This document shows, piece after piece, positions 1 through 11,951 of a stretch of 64,000 nt of DNA (position 1 is the first letter of the stretch; each line of letters begins with the position of its first letter). Where the stretch lies: NCBI GenBank assembly GCA_905250115.1, contig CAJNOI010000139.1, forward strand, positions 110,259-174,258, written 5' to 3'. The position numbers and the translations under genes are program-made. This DNA comes from Adineta steineri. Its lineage: Eukaryota > Rotifera > Eurotatoria > Adinetida > Adinetidae. The notes below the pieces were generated by a model. It was not told where the DNA came from. It did no database searches and was given only the letters and a program-made list of their open reading frames with translations.

Positions 1-398
1 TATTCGTTTTAATATAATTCAAAATAATATTATTTACGATTTTAGAATTTTTTAATGTTAATCACTCGTTTAGTTTTCCAAGAAATCAATGTTAAAATGA
101 CACATACATAAAAGAACTTGTTTAGATACTGAAAAATTACGATGATAAAATGACTTCATAGTCATATGCGTAATATTAAGATTATCAATATAAAGAGGAT
201 CAAATATAGATTGAACAAATCGTTCATTAATATTCATCAGTGAATAAATAACATCAGGAATATTTAATTTCTTGGTAATAATAAATATGAGAAAAAAACA
301 GAATAAACAGACAAAATGAAGAAAAAAAAATCAGACATATTTTAATACAAAAAATTGATCGAATAGAAAGAGCAAAAATTTTTATTTATTGAAATCCT

Positions 399-596
399 TC
401 ACTGAAATTTTTCCAGTTCATTGTCGATCATGAAGAGACGTCTCTTGTAATCAAGATTTTCCCGTGCATAATATTTCACATATTTTTGTTTTTCTTTTGG
501 GTCCTTGTCATTAGCTTGTGTTTCGATGTACAAGCATTTGTCACTGTGGGATTCTTTAAAGCTTATTTCTTTTCTGAAGTTTCGTAATTTAATCAC
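399..596 (-). CDS. Possible isolated terminal exon, unknown protein
   Basis: This is a 65-codon open frame on the minus strand, rich in Lys, Glu and Tyr and ending in a charged helix-like stretch (DNELEKFQ). It starts exactly after an acceptor-like site (ATATAG, complement of 597-602), so it could be the last exon of a minus-strand gene. I could not find a convincing upstream exon in the next 500 bp, which are repeat-like. Nothing in it is recognisable. It may be a chance frame in AT-rich DNA. Confidence 0.2.
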   Translation of the reverse strand: MIKLRNFRKEISFKESHSDKCLYIETQANDKDPKEKQKYVKYYARENLDYKRRLFMIDNELEKFQ

Positions 597-605
597 CTAT
601 ATATC

Positions 606-900
606 CCAGGTTGATGATTTCGAACGCTGTTTCCGGCGTCGTTTAAGGCAGGAAACGGCTAGAAAACGGCTGTGAACGAATGTCGTTTCCCGCCGCTTAA
701 CACCGTAATCCGTATACCCAGACTTGTATATGTAGTCTTGTTGGTACCGAAACGGCGCCGTTTCAGGTCGTATCCGGTGAATAATGATGAACCGTATCTA
801 TACCGTTTCATGCCTGAAACGTGACGTTCTTTTTGCTGTTTTATACATGAGAGTATCTAAGTCCATGAAAACGGTCGGTAAATGGTGCAATAATGGAATC
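606..900. repeat. Cluster of CGTTTC/GAAACG motifs in a GC-richer patch
   Basis: A patch noticeably richer in G+C than its surroundings holds many copies of GAAACGG or its complement in both orientations, at about 628-645, 651-660, 663-670, 682-695, 749-764, 803-821 and 864-872. The copy at 749-764 is a perfect 16-bp palindrome (GAAACGGCGCCGTTTC). The copy at 803-821 is a near-perfect inverted pair. No reading frame crosses the patch. It could be a degenerate transposon end, a protein-binding array or a decayed satellite. I do not recognise the family. Confidence 0.45.
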
Positions 901-978
901 TTTGAAGGTGTATGCTGTTAAAATACGAATCCTTTTCGGTCCGTATAATCTGAATAGGCAGCAACTTTCTGTTACCAT

Positions 979-1112
979 CACCCACTCCTTCCCTACCTCA
1001 CTCCTGTCTGTCGTCCTTGTGTAACTAAATACTTACCATTTAATTTATTGTTATAGATGATCAAAAATAAAGAAAAAGAAGGGTGTTCGTGTGAGTGTGG
1101 GTGGTTGTAGGG
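979..1112. repeat. C-rich / G-rich inverted pair, telomere-repeat-like
   Basis: A C-rich stretch at 979-1002 (CACCCACTCCTTCCC...) faces a G-rich stretch at 1089-1112 (GTGTGAGTGTGGGTGG...), making a loose inverted repeat with about 85 bp between. It belongs to the same motif family as the tighter hairpins at 17301, 21071, 22086 and 22531. Confidence 0.35.
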
Positions 1113-1437
1113 AACACTATCACTATATATCATTCTAGTAGTATCATCATGTCTATACAATTATAATTTATCGTTGATCACAAGCTTAGGTTGATAATAA
1201 TCTAGAGGTGATCGACTGAGAATAATACTATTTTATTTAGTACAATGACCAAATCTTTTATATTTACTGATGCAATACTTAAATTTTACAGTCTACGACT
1301 TGATAAAACAGTTTTATTAAGTAATATACACTATAATCATTTGAAACTTAAAAAAAATAGCACTGTTTTACTTTTATTCACCAAATGATACGAAGTTTGA
1401 TTAACACTAACTATTCTAGCATAACAAGTAACGCTCG

Positions 1438-1850
1438 TCCGAGGACTCGCTTTGCTCTTTCTCGTAGAAATCCATTTTCTTCACATGTACTGGAAAAACA
1501 AATTAAAAAAGTAAAAAATTTATTTTCGATGTTTTTTTGACCTTTGAACTTTTATCTCTGCCCCCTCCACACGGTCACTCAATAGTCCTCAGATTCGAAC
1601 TCTCCGCATCGAGATACCTCCAGAAATGTCTTTTCCAGAAAACTGCTTTTCAATGTTTTTTTGACCTTTCACCCACCCCTAATCATGGTCACCCAATAGA
1701 CCTCAGATTCGAACTCCCCGCAACGAAATACCTATGGAAATGTCTTTTCCAGAAAATCGGTTTTCAATGTTTTTTTGACCCTGCGGACAGACAAGCAAGC
1801 AAACGATTTATTCTTACTGGACTCTTCTCTACGAGAAAGAGAATAGTCCA
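1438..1850. repeat. Tandem-repeat element flanked by inverted motifs
   Basis: Two full units and a fragment begin at 1529, 1653 and 1767 (124 bp, 114 bp, then a truncated third). Each starts ATGTTTTTTTGACC and shares CCTCAGATTCGAACT and AATGTCTTTTCCAGAAAA. The array is bracketed by inverted copies of CTCTTTCTCGTAG (about 1453-1466 and 1829-1842). The right copy sits inside a 33-bp hairpin (1817-1849, arms TGGACT/AGTCCA). An open frame across the array at 1537-1857 simply reads the repeat twice and is not a gene. This looks like a short non-autonomous mobile element; the class is undetermined. Confidence 0.5.
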
Positions 1851-2592
1851 CACTTAAATGAAATGATATATTTATGATTTTTCTATTAAACATAATTTTT
1901 TTTGCTTACAAACTAATCTGATTGCCAACAAAATATTTATAGAACATTCAGCTATGTTCTATCTGTTCAGAAATAATTACTTTTATTGACTTAAACGGAT
2001 TAGATAGTAAAAAAATCCTAGAGATTGATATTTCGCTCAAGTCTTTTCCATGTAAACATCGATTATAAATATATTCAGATTAAGTCTTTAGTTTTGTATA
2101 GAAAATGTTTTCCATACAATGAATATAACTAACTTCGCATTTTTTCAATAATTGGAGATTCATATAATATCTAATATGAGCTTAAAATAAATGATTTAAT
2201 CAAATCTATAGTTCGTTTTTTGTTAAGTTTGTTGAATAAGTATTTAATAGATACTTAAATATATATATTGTTCTTGTTATTATTTATCTTAATTGATCAG
2301 TGAGAGTTATTAAATTAATACTATTTTAGCTTACAAATAATTTGATATGATATGATATTTCTATGCTTGTACTACAAAAGACTAATCTATGTAAGATCTA
2401 TCTAATAAATCTAGAATACTACTGATTATTTCGATTGTACTAACATATTAACATAATGATTCTGATAGAAAATAAGATCAGTTCATTATTTTCATTCACA
2501 ACTTTGGCTCTATCTTAACTGTTGCTAATAGTAATCAAATTTATTCTGTTGATGTATATGTATGTTTAGTTTGTTAATTCTTAAGTTAAAAA

Positions 2593-4589
2593 ATGATTTG
2601 TAATTATTTTCAATTTCTGTTGCCGTCTATTATGTTTATCTACTGTTGTTGTTTTGGTGCATTAAATACCTTAGATTTTGTATTAGAAGGGAAATCATAT
2701 CTACGCTGTTCTTCATATGAATATATTGTTGTAAATGACTGGCTAAAACTTCTTTCATCGAATGTATCATGCAATAATCAGACTAATCGTTTTCCAAACA
2801 ACACGGTTTTAAAAGTTTACAAATCTTTAACATCTCTGTTTTGTGACGAGCTAACAAAACAAACTAGGATATCTTCTGATATCACGCCTTTACTGTCACC
2901 AAGTACCAACAATAAATCAATACCGGAAGATATTCAACAATTCTGTGGCACGGTAAATGTTGATAACGATACTGATTCCTTCCAACCTAGCCTTGAGTCA
3001 ACGTCATCAAAAGTTATAATTCACTACAAAAACTTAAGCTGGTCATCCAATTTTTTGTATACTTTATACTTAACATTTGATACACAACCAATTATGTGTC
3101 GTATTGAAATGAATATTTCTGAAACGGTTAACAATAGTAAATGCGTAACTGGTAGTGCTGGAAAAGCATCTATTCATTGTTATTATGATCCTCAATCAAC
3201 GTCAAAACTATTACTAACGCACGTTAACTGGACACAACTAGATTCTTTCAGGGCTGATGAATTTTATTATGTAAGTAACTGGACAGCTCAAGGTGGATAC
3301 TATATTAATCTTCGCTCATTAAAAACAACTAGCACATCGGTAAATTGCTGAATGTTCTACTTTTTTTTTGAATATTTATTAAATACTAATAATTGTTTAA
3401 TTCTTTCAGTTCTCAAGTACCTTGAAAAGAAACACAAGATTGATAAAAACGTTTCGAGACTAAATATTCGTATTAGATTTCTTTATTTGAAGTCTGAGTT
3501 ATACAACGATTGCAAGATCTACTAGAAAGAGAAAATACATATAAAATTTGTACTGTTTTTAAATACGAAAATTGTATACAAATTTTCTGTTTAGAACAAA
3601 TACATTTGAAATTAGTAGGAAATGTATCGATTAGAAAAAGTCAGATTAATTATCATTTGAAAGGTTAAAAATTATGATTATTTATTTACAAATATTTTTT
3701 TTATAAAGTTCGTATAACGTGAAGGTACTATCATCTGTATAGGTTCGAATTTGAGATGTTATTATCCAATTATTAGACAGTAAAAGATTATTTTCTTAGT
3801 ATCGAAACCGAAGTTGTATAAGCTGATATTTGACATCATTTTCAATAGACAACAACCAGTACAACTGCTACTACGTCAACTTCAACAACAACAACAGCCT
3901 CTGTGACCAGTACAACTACTACCACGTCAACTTCAACAACAACAGCTCCTATGACCAGTACAACTTCAACAACAACAACAACAGCTATTGTGACTAGTAC
4001 ATTGACGATGACTACAAAACATCAAATAATAACAACATCATCAATCATACTTTCAGATACAGGTACAACATTTTTTAAACCCTAAGATACTACCTGAGAA
4101 CTTGAAATAACAACAAAGTCATTCATAACACTTTTAAATAAAGATACAACATTTCCTAAATTCATAGATACCACTACATCACTTGGAATAATAACAGACC
4201 TATCCATGGCTACTTCTGCAACAATTTTAGGAAAACCATCAAACAAATCGCGATTGCCAATAACATCTCTCAATAATCAACATTCTTCCAACAAAACCTC
4301 TAAACCTTCGGGTAAATCATTTTTAGTATTATCAACTATTATTTTACTGTGCGTCGTTGGACTCGTATCATTTTTGATATTTCATTTTTATGGAAATCGA
4401 CAAAATAAGGATGAATCATTTTTGCAACACAATAATAGTGATGAGTCCATGAATTCTGAAATGAATGAATCTGAAATAGATCTATCAACTGAATATAATA
4501 TGCCAGTCAAGACACAACTGAAGTTATCTAACATAGAACCAAGTCGAAAAGGTGGACGTGTATTTAGTCAACTAGATCCAGATGCATAG
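2593..4589 (+). CDS. Putative single-pass mucin-like membrane glycoprotein
   Basis: Predicted exons 2593-3339, 3849-4062 and 4168-4589 join in frame through GT-AG sites to give about 460 residues. The N-terminus is hydrophobic (signal peptide, residues 1-25). A Cys-containing ectodomain of about 220 residues follows with many N-glycosylation sequons (NVS, NNT, NLS, NWT), then a Thr/Ser-rich stalk made of imperfect TSTTTTT repeats (O-glycosylation likely). One transmembrane helix follows (FLVLSTIILLCVVGLVSFLIF), and then an acidic cytoplasmic tail of about 70 residues. A poly(A) signal AATAAA lies near 4630. I do not recognise the ectodomain. The 509-bp first intron is long for this genome and may hide another exon. 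The architecture suggests a cell-surface or adhesion protein, which is inference. Confidence 0.6.
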
Positions 4590-5202
4590 TAAACTGTTGT
4601 CATATCTAAAAACAACTAATTCGGTATTTTAATAAAACTATTTGTTTTTGTATTTATTTATTATAAACTCTGATTCTTTAAAATTAAATTATTGTCTCTA
4701 TTATTGGATCAGATGTAAAATATTAAATACTATTAAACTTGAACATTAAACTTATTTCGGAAATTATATTGCAATTATTTTTTTTCTTCGTGAGAAATGC
4801 GCTTTATAAAATTATATGACATATCAATCAAAAGAGAATAAGGTGAGTAGTTACATACTTGTACTTCTAATTTTTTAATTTCAAGTAATCACTGCTTGAA
4901 TTCATTTTTCAAGATTTAATATATATATCGAAGAGTATGAAAGTACGATTTTGTTTCATATGCTTTAAAATACTGTTCGATTTACCGCCATAATAGATTA
5001 CATATGATTTTAAAAAGTAAATATCTAATTGCATTGTTAATAACCAGTCAATATCGTTTGTCAGTAAATTATAGTCATATAAAGTAAATGATAGAAGCTT
5101 TTTTTCGATTCTCTCCGTCAGCAGAATGAATTTAAGTAATTTGATTTGGTTATTATTAATTTTAGCTAGATGAATAATTTATGATATTTGTATCATTCTT
5201 AT
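4590..5202. other. Intergenic, AT-rich
   Basis: Apart from the AATAAA of the preceding gene (about 4630) I see no gene, RNA or repeat here. Confidence 0.6.
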
Positions 5203-6087
5203 CACCAGGTCAAGGGTGTCTGTCATTCATGCAACCACCACAACCACCCACACTCACCCACTTTAATAGGGACTTAGAGAAAATACACCGTCAACAAAGT
5301 CCACAAAATTAACCACTTCAACACAACCACCCACAGAACCACATAATCTACATTTTTGCAAAATAAAGTGAGGTGCCCACATCAAGTTTTTCCAGTGAAA
5401 TTTTCTGTGGAAACATTTGAAACCATAAAAGAGCCAGAAAAACAAGTTAAAAAGCTGAAAATATTTTAGGATGATTCTTCCCATTAAATTTTCATTTTCT
5501 CAACAATGTTAAAAGTTAGAAAAGAGATCTTTTTAGCACAAATACTATCGATGATGAGCTATCTTTTGGCGGTATTGAAAGTTCGTTTTTCTCAAACTTT
5601 TATTGCACCCTACTATATACCATTTTTAGAAAGCATGTCCAAACATGTAGGGTCACTTAATCATATCAACGTGATAGATCAATTCAAAAGTAGTCTCATT
5701 TGAAAGAGTACATTCGAATGTGTCGGTTCATATCAGAAAAGAGTTTGTTATTTTGAATTCTTTCTAATAAAGTTTTTTCAACACTTTTCTAGTCTTTTTC
5801 GATAGACTTTATTTTAGAAAAGGTCGTATCTGATTGTTTTCAATATTATTAATTGCCTTAATCAAAAACTTAATAGCATATTCGAAATCAGCACAAAAAT
5901 ATACACTGAAAAACATATTTGGCGTAGAAAAAAATTTTATCTTTTGAGCTTGTTTTTCTTCTGGCTGTTTTATAGTTTTAAATGTTTCCACAGAAAATTT
6001 CACCGGAAAATTTGCAAAAATTTAGATAATGTGATTCTCTGGGTGGTTGTGGTGGTTGCATGAATTACAGATACGCGTAAACTAGTG
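5203..6087. mobile_element. Foldback / MITE-like element with long terminal inverted repeats
   Basis: The two ends of this 885-bp segment are inverted copies. The outer part pairs about 5203-5259 with 6037-6087 (shared core ATGCAACCACCACAACCACCCA). The inner part pairs about 5380-5460 with 5935-6005 (shared core AAATGTTTCCACAGAAAATT on one strand), at an estimated 75-85 % identity. The centre (about 5480-5900) has only short chance reading frames and no transposase. It is therefore a non-autonomous foldback element. I could not identify a clean target-site duplication, so the exact ends are uncertain by perhaps 20 bp. Confidence 0.65.
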
Positions 6088-6741
6088 ACATCTATAAGAA
6101 ATAATATCATTCATTATTTCTTTATTGAATGAAATCTTCATTCATTTTATTGTTTTGACTGATAAAAATTAGTAAGGGTTGAAGAAATAAAGAATACTCT
6201 CTATGAATCATAACTACATATATCATACTTATGAGTCATTATACTATCTGACACATACATTGTATTATAACGGTCATTTCTAGAATATATTTACGATTGC
6301 TTGTAAGTCAGTGATATTCATTATTAATATTCTTATCCATCGTGATGAAAGATTTTTTCTTATTAACATGATTTAGATTTGTAAATGTTATACATTTTGA
6401 AGAACAACAATGCTTAAGCTATATTTACGAGTTTTCTTTATTTATTCTTAAGAATTTTTAAGTACTGTTTTGGTAATAAATCGAATGTATCGGTCTTCGT
6501 TAAGTATTTGGCAGATCAGAGAATGTGTTGCTTTTATAGATAAATACCATTTTGAATCCGTTTTAGTTAGAGTTCTAAAGCAGATGACAGAGTATTTTTA
6601 ATAAGTTACTTTTATCTAATATTAGTTAACATTAAGAACACTATTTTATTTAATCTAATTATTGTTTCTTTTTAAATTTCAGATCAATTTCTTTTCTCAA
6701 AGCAATTCTTCATTTGAAATCAATAAAAAAAGGATATTATC
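6088..6741. other. Intergenic, with candidate trans-splice or 5' UTR acceptor
   Basis: This is AT-rich and non-coding. A pyrimidine-rich tract ending TTTCAG at about 6677-6682 lies 60 bp before the CHMP1 start codon. It could be a spliced-leader acceptor or the end of a 5' UTR intron. Confidence 0.4.
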
Positions 6742-7507
6742 ATGTCGGGTATGTAACAGTTCATTTTCTTTAGTTTTACAATATAGATTCTTAATGTTTT
6801 TTTATTTTCACAGACAAATTAGCTTTTCAATTCAAAATGCAAACAAAAATGCTTGAACGGCAATCAATTACACATGATAAACAAGAAAAAGCTGAACGCG
6901 ATAAAGTTAAAAAAGCTTTAATGAAAGGCAATATTGAAGCAGCTAAAATTCATGCTGAAAATGCTATTCGACATCATAGTGAATCATTGAATTGTAAACG
7001 AATGGCTGCTCGTGTTGATGGTGTACAAGCACGTGTTGCAAATTCAGCAGCACAACGACAAGTAAATTTTCATTAAATTATTTTATATAAATTTAGATAA
7101 AATCTATATATATATATTCTTAGATGGCAGCAAGTCTTAAACAAACAGTTACATTAATGTCAAAAGTAACTGCAAATATGCCATTAACTGAAACATCAAA
7201 ATTAATGGATAGTTTAGAGAAAAATTTTGAAGATTTAGAAGTCAAAACAAAAGTTATGGATGATGCTATGCAAAATGCTACAAGTGTACAACAACCGGTA
7301 GATCAAGTTGCTAATCTTATGCAAGAAATGGCTGATGAAGCTGGAATTGAACTTAATCTTAATATTCCAACAGCACCTGCAGTAGGCACATCTGTTGCTC
7401 TTAAAGAACAAGTAAAACTTAATTTTGAGTTTATTGATTTTTATTTTTGAATATTTTTTTTCTAGGATGAACTTAGTCAACGATTAGCAAAATTACGCGA
7501 ATCTTAA
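6742..7507 (+). CDS. CHMP1: CHMP1, ESCRT-III subunit
   Basis: Exons 6742-6748, 6814-7061, 7124-7411 and 7466-7507 give about 194 residues, the normal CHMP1 length. CHMP1 is a Snf7-family ESCRT-III protein that acts late in membrane scission (multivesicular bodies, cytokinesis, envelope resealing) and recruits VPS4, spastin and IST1. Diagnostic stretches are the helical core with KGNIEAAKIHAENAIRHH, then QEMADEAGIELNL, and the C-terminal MIM1 helix DELSQRLAKLRES, which matches the CHMP1 consensus very closely. The first exon holds only the codons for MS plus one base. The ATG was chosen because it joins in phase to the conserved N-terminal helix. A pyrimidine-rich AG lies 60 bp upstream. The family call is secure; I did not try to separate the 1A and 1B types. 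Confidence 0.93.
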
Positions 7508-8130
7508 TATACATATTGGCATAAATTCATATATAACCGAATGACTCTCGGTGATGTCATGAGAAAAAAAAACACTTAGTTGCATTATTCATTGTCTTTT
7601 CTTTTTCATTCTTATTAATACAAGCTCTATATATGTATATAAAACTTGTACGTGTATGTTTATTTGTTTTTTCTTCATCAAGCCTTAATATTTATTTAAA
7701 AACCGATTTACCATATATATCGAATAATGAATCAATGTCAAACATTTGATAAACAAAATCCTTTTTTTTCTCCTTGAATTTCTAATATATCTGAAAAGAA
7801 AAAATATATTGTATATTCTTTTATTTGTGTATCGATATAAATCGAGGACACACATTACTCAGCCTTAAATCAATATACATTTGTGGCACATGATGTATTC
7901 TATTACTGATCTTTGTATTTATTCGTGAAGTAAAAGAGAAAAAAAGAAAGAGAAATGATTCGTATGGTACTAAAACAAAATCGACAATATTGTTCTTTCT
8001 GCTTTTCATCGAAAATATTTTTTTATATTTATATATAACACAGCTGTCTCATTTTCACATATATGCGAAGTATTAAAAAAGTATATAATCAAGAATCAAA
8101 TAGAAAATGTGAAGCAATATCGGTGTAAGA
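7508..8130. other. Intergenic
   Basis: This contains the 3' UTR of CHMP1 and AT-rich sequence. No gene or repeat was recognised; short antisense frames here have no coding character. Confidence 0.6.
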
Positions 8131-9760
8131 ATGAATACTAATGTGAATGACGAAGATTATCTTGATAAATTGACTCGTGCATTGCCTTGGCATCGAACAT
8201 TTTCATTATATGATCGAATTTTAATCGTATTTGTTGCTGCAATATTTGTATCATTTGTCGGTTGTACTTTACTTTGTTTTATTTATTCACGATCATCTTT
8301 ACGACGACGATATTCTTCGAAAGCAAACTTTAGTAAGTATTTATTATACATATAGTAATAAAATGATATTAATATATAATATAAATTTTATCAAGATAAA
8401 AAACAAAGTGTTTCGATCCCTACAGCACCCAAAGAAGATACATTTGTATATACATCATCACCACCAAGTTATGAATCAATTGTTCTAACAGACAATAGTA
8501 CTACTTTTAATAACTTAAGTAAAATTCGGCCTTCGGAATTGGAAAGAAGATCAATTCCCTGCTCAATATCAGATAGTGATGTTGATCGTCTATCGTCAAT
8601 TAATAGAAAACGTTTTCTATCACAATCGACACGCTCATCTCTTTCGAATGATGATGCAACATCAACGAGAACAATGGTTAATAATCATCTATCACCTCCA
8701 TTTACTCAAGTTCATACTAAACTTCATTTTGATACTATAAAAAATCTACTAATGATTCATTTAACAAATGTTGAACAGATTGCATTACATCCAGCATTTG
8801 ATGAACACGCCGAATTTTTTATTCACGTACAATTAATAAATAATAAGATATTGAAAAAATTTCAAGACATACATAAAAAACATTGGTCAAGTGTACAATT
8901 CATTACATGGAAAAAACAGCAAGAAAAGACAACAAAGTCTAATAAATAAATTTTGATTGATAAATATAACATGGATTGTTTATATCTTTTAGGAAATTAG
9001 TTCGAATATCAGATGACAAACTATTATGTGATGAACATTTACAATTTGAACTGAGTAAAGATAATATAACATCAACATCACTTCGATTTTTATTTTTTTG
9101 TGTCGATCGATCTGGTATTCAAGATTTAATGTTTGAATCAGTACTTTGTTTGACTCCATCTATGTTAAATGAATATCAACAAATCATTGAATTTAAAGAT
9201 CTTCCTCAAGTATAAAAGAAAAATTTATTTAGAAAAATTTATATTTCTTGTTTTTAGATTACATTTGGTGAGATATATCTTGGTATTAGTCACTTACCAA
9301 CTGCAGAAAGATTGACAATTAAAGTTAACAAATTACGTTATCTTTGTAAAATAGAGACAGATGAAAAAATCGGTAAGAAATATACAAGGAAAATATGATC
9401 ACTCTCATTCTATTTTTATTATCTTTAATAGATGCTCACTTAACCGCAGTATTTTTTCATCGTGGTCGTCGATTTTTTCAAAAGAAATTTTCACCTTTTA
9501 TTATCGATGGATCAGTAACAAAAAATAATAATATATATGAAATAAATGAGAGTATTATGCAAAATATTCCACAAAATGATATTCAATCAGTATATGTACA
9601 TTTTGAACTCGTTATTCGTATGTTACATTCAAATAAAGAATCAATAATCTCTTGTGGTACAATTCTTCTTGGTGAACATACACGATATGAATCTGATTGG
9701 CAAAATATTCTTGAACAACCTCGACAAACCCACCTTAGGTGGTATCAGTTCTTTGGATAA
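8131..9760 (+). CDS. Synaptotagmin-like protein with two C2 domains
   Basis: Approximate exons are 8131-8333, 8422-8936, 8993-9208, 9258-9372 and 9432-9760 (about 460 residues). Order: short N-terminus, one transmembrane helix (residues about 29-52, RILIVFVAAIFVSFVGCTLLCF), a basic juxtamembrane patch, a Ser-rich linker, then C2A and C2B. C2B opens with GEIYLGISHLPTAERLTIKV, a hallmark of synaptotagmin C2B, and ends DWQNILEQPRQTHLRWYQF, like the family's C-terminal helix and WHxL motif. C2A (from LHFDTIKNLLMIHL) is divergent and seems to lack most Ca2+-binding aspartates, so it probably acts independently of calcium. Likely role: membrane tethering or vesicle traffic. Assignment to a synaptotagmin subtype is not possible by eye. 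Confidence 0.75.
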
Positions 9761-9804
9761 TATTATTTTTTAATAAAATATTTTTTTTCTCACAAATATA
9801 TAAT

Positions 9805-11313
9805 TTACGCAACTCGTTTATTTGTAATAGCATTATTTGAAAGTCGTCGGTTTGCTGTAGATGATGCATTTGTATCAGTTTTAAGTGTAGCTAATGTACT
9901 ACGATGTGGATTTTTTGAATCATTTCGACGTGCATATTGATCAAATGATTTTTCGGGATTATTTCTCATTGGTGAACGATATGATGGTGCAAATTGTTCG
10001 GCAGCTACCTATGCGAAAGAAAAATTTAGAAAGAAAAAATAAAGAAAAACATGTGTATATGTATTTGTTATTCTTTTTATCCTACTTTTAAACTGAAAAG
10101 AAAATAAAAAACAGAGATTGAGTGAAAATGAGGGAGACAATTTTATAATTCAAATAAATATGGTAGATATATATTTTTTTATTAAAAAAAGAAGATATAA
10201 TCAGAATCGTATTATTTATTAAATTACCTGAAATAAGTCTAGTAATGCATTGACTGTTAACGGTGGTCGATATCGTCGAGTAGTAGATATAGATGGAAGT
10301 GCAGTTGAAAACGATTGTGATGTCTGTAAACCATGTTTCGAACGAAAATTTTGTGGCTCTTTTATACTAGTTATATATGTGTCAGGTACAACACCTCCTG
10401 GGAATCGATCAATCATTTCATTAATAGACATTCTTGATTTATCATTTGAACTTGACATAGGTAAGATTGGTATGAAAGAATTAGAACGAATTAATTGATT
10501 TGGAGGTGATAATAATTGTGTATCATAAATATGTTTTAATTGTTTAACTTTATTTATTTTACCTTCATTCATAGCATTATTAATTTCTTGTTGAAGTTTA
10601 TCACGTACGAGTGAAGAATGTGCTTCAATACCAACAATTTCCCAATCATTTGCAGTACGATGTGTTGTTAAATCACATTGACGTTGACTAGCATGTCCTT
10701 TGTTTACAAGTATTTGTGCCATGTCACGTAAATGAAGTTTTGTAGCTAATAAATATGGTGTTAAACCATTTTTATCTGGTATATCAACTAAAACACCATA
10801 ATGATTCATTAAATTTATAAGAGATTCAAGTATAGCTATATTATTTGATTCAACTGCTTGATGAAGAATTGTACGACCACGAGCATCAAATGCATGCCAA
10901 TCAATTTCGCCACTAATATTAGCAAGTAAAAGTTGAACAGAATCAACTTGTTGTCGAGCAATAGCTTCCTGTAATGGTGTATAACCATTAATATGTTCTT
11001 TTTGTAATGGATTAATACCATGATCTAAACAAAATTTTATCATTCGTCGACGTTGACGAGCATCAGAAATGTCAAGTGCAAAAAATAAACCATTACGACC
11101 ATCCTCTGTTGATACATTTAAATTATATTTATGACGAATATATAATTCAAGTTGTTCATATCGTGCTTGATGAATAGCATTGAGCACTTTTGTTTCTAAT
11201 AGTTGCATCGTATTTATATACACATACACACGTTGATATAATGATAATGAATTTGCTTTTTCACTTTTCAAAATAGTGTTTCGAATGTCTGTTGTTGCTG
11301 TGCAAACATACAA
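9805..11313 (-). CDS. Ankyrin-repeat protein
   Basis: Two exons, 10228-11313 and 9805-10008, are joined by a 219-bp intron (donor CAG/GTAATT, acceptor CATAG/GTAGCT), for about 430 residues. Four to five ankyrin repeats occupy roughly residues 55-235, with recognisable cores such as NGYTPLQEAIARQQVDSVQLLL, RTILHQAVESNNIAILESLI and NGLTPYLLATKLHLRDMAQILV (each read as a 33-residue unit). The C-terminal 200 residues are Ser/Asn-rich, probably disordered, and hold a short conserved-looking piece (SINEMIDRFPGGVVPD). Translation may start at 11313 or at the in-frame ATG at about 11209, which directly precedes the ordered part. Ankyrin repeats mediate protein binding; the partner is unknown. It is tail-to-tail with the synaptotagmin-like gene, 44 bp apart. 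Confidence 0.75.
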
Positions 11314-11951
11314 TCGAATTTTTGTAATAGCACTTTAGAAAAAAATGAATAGAAAAAGAAAAGAACGAGAACGAGTAAAATTTTTTATGCGTGTGTGTTG
11401 ACTAATTATAGTTGGTGAATTCTTTTTATTTTAAAGAATGTTCGATGATTGATTGACATAAACAGCAGCAGCAGTACATATTACTTTTCATTGGATCTTC
11501 ATAGTTGTTCTAACCAATTTTGTCTGCGTAATTTTCAACTGTATATCTCCGAAAATACTCATTTCTTGCTATTAATTTTCATCGTTAAGGAAAACTTTAA
11601 AATAATTGTTGTTTATTTCTTACAATATTCTGAATATTAAATAAAACAACATTATATTTTCAGTTTCTTCTATAAACTATTACAATTCAAAATCAATGAA
11701 TTAATACGCTCATAAATTATTTTTTCTAATGTAAAATGCAGTATTCAAATCATTTTTTGCGTTAAATCTTGTCTGAATACTACATATATTGAAATTGTTG
11801 CAAACAACAATAATTTCCGAAGGAAAATATTCTTGAAGATACAACTGTATGTTTACTAAAGATTTATTTCCTTTGTAAAATTCAATTTTTATACAATAAA
11901 AATTCTAATGAAATTTATTCATAAGTAAATTAGAATACAATAAAAGATAGT
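11314..11951. other. Intergenic
   Basis: AT-rich DNA between two minus-strand genes. It contains AATAAA-like signals on the minus side near 11940 for the NmrA-like gene. No other gene was seen. Confidence 0.6.

Noticed and set aside
1537..1857. 106-residue plus-strand frame
   Set aside because: It runs through the tandem repeat and encodes the same segment twice (RFELSASRYLQKCLFQK / RFELPATKYLWKCLFQK), so it reflects the repeat and not a gene.
3735..3755. GGTTCGAAT resembling a tRNA B box
   Set aside because: No A box at the proper distance and no cloverleaf can be drawn around it.
10250..10498. 82-residue plus-strand frame
   Set aside because: Antisense shadow of the ankyrin gene.
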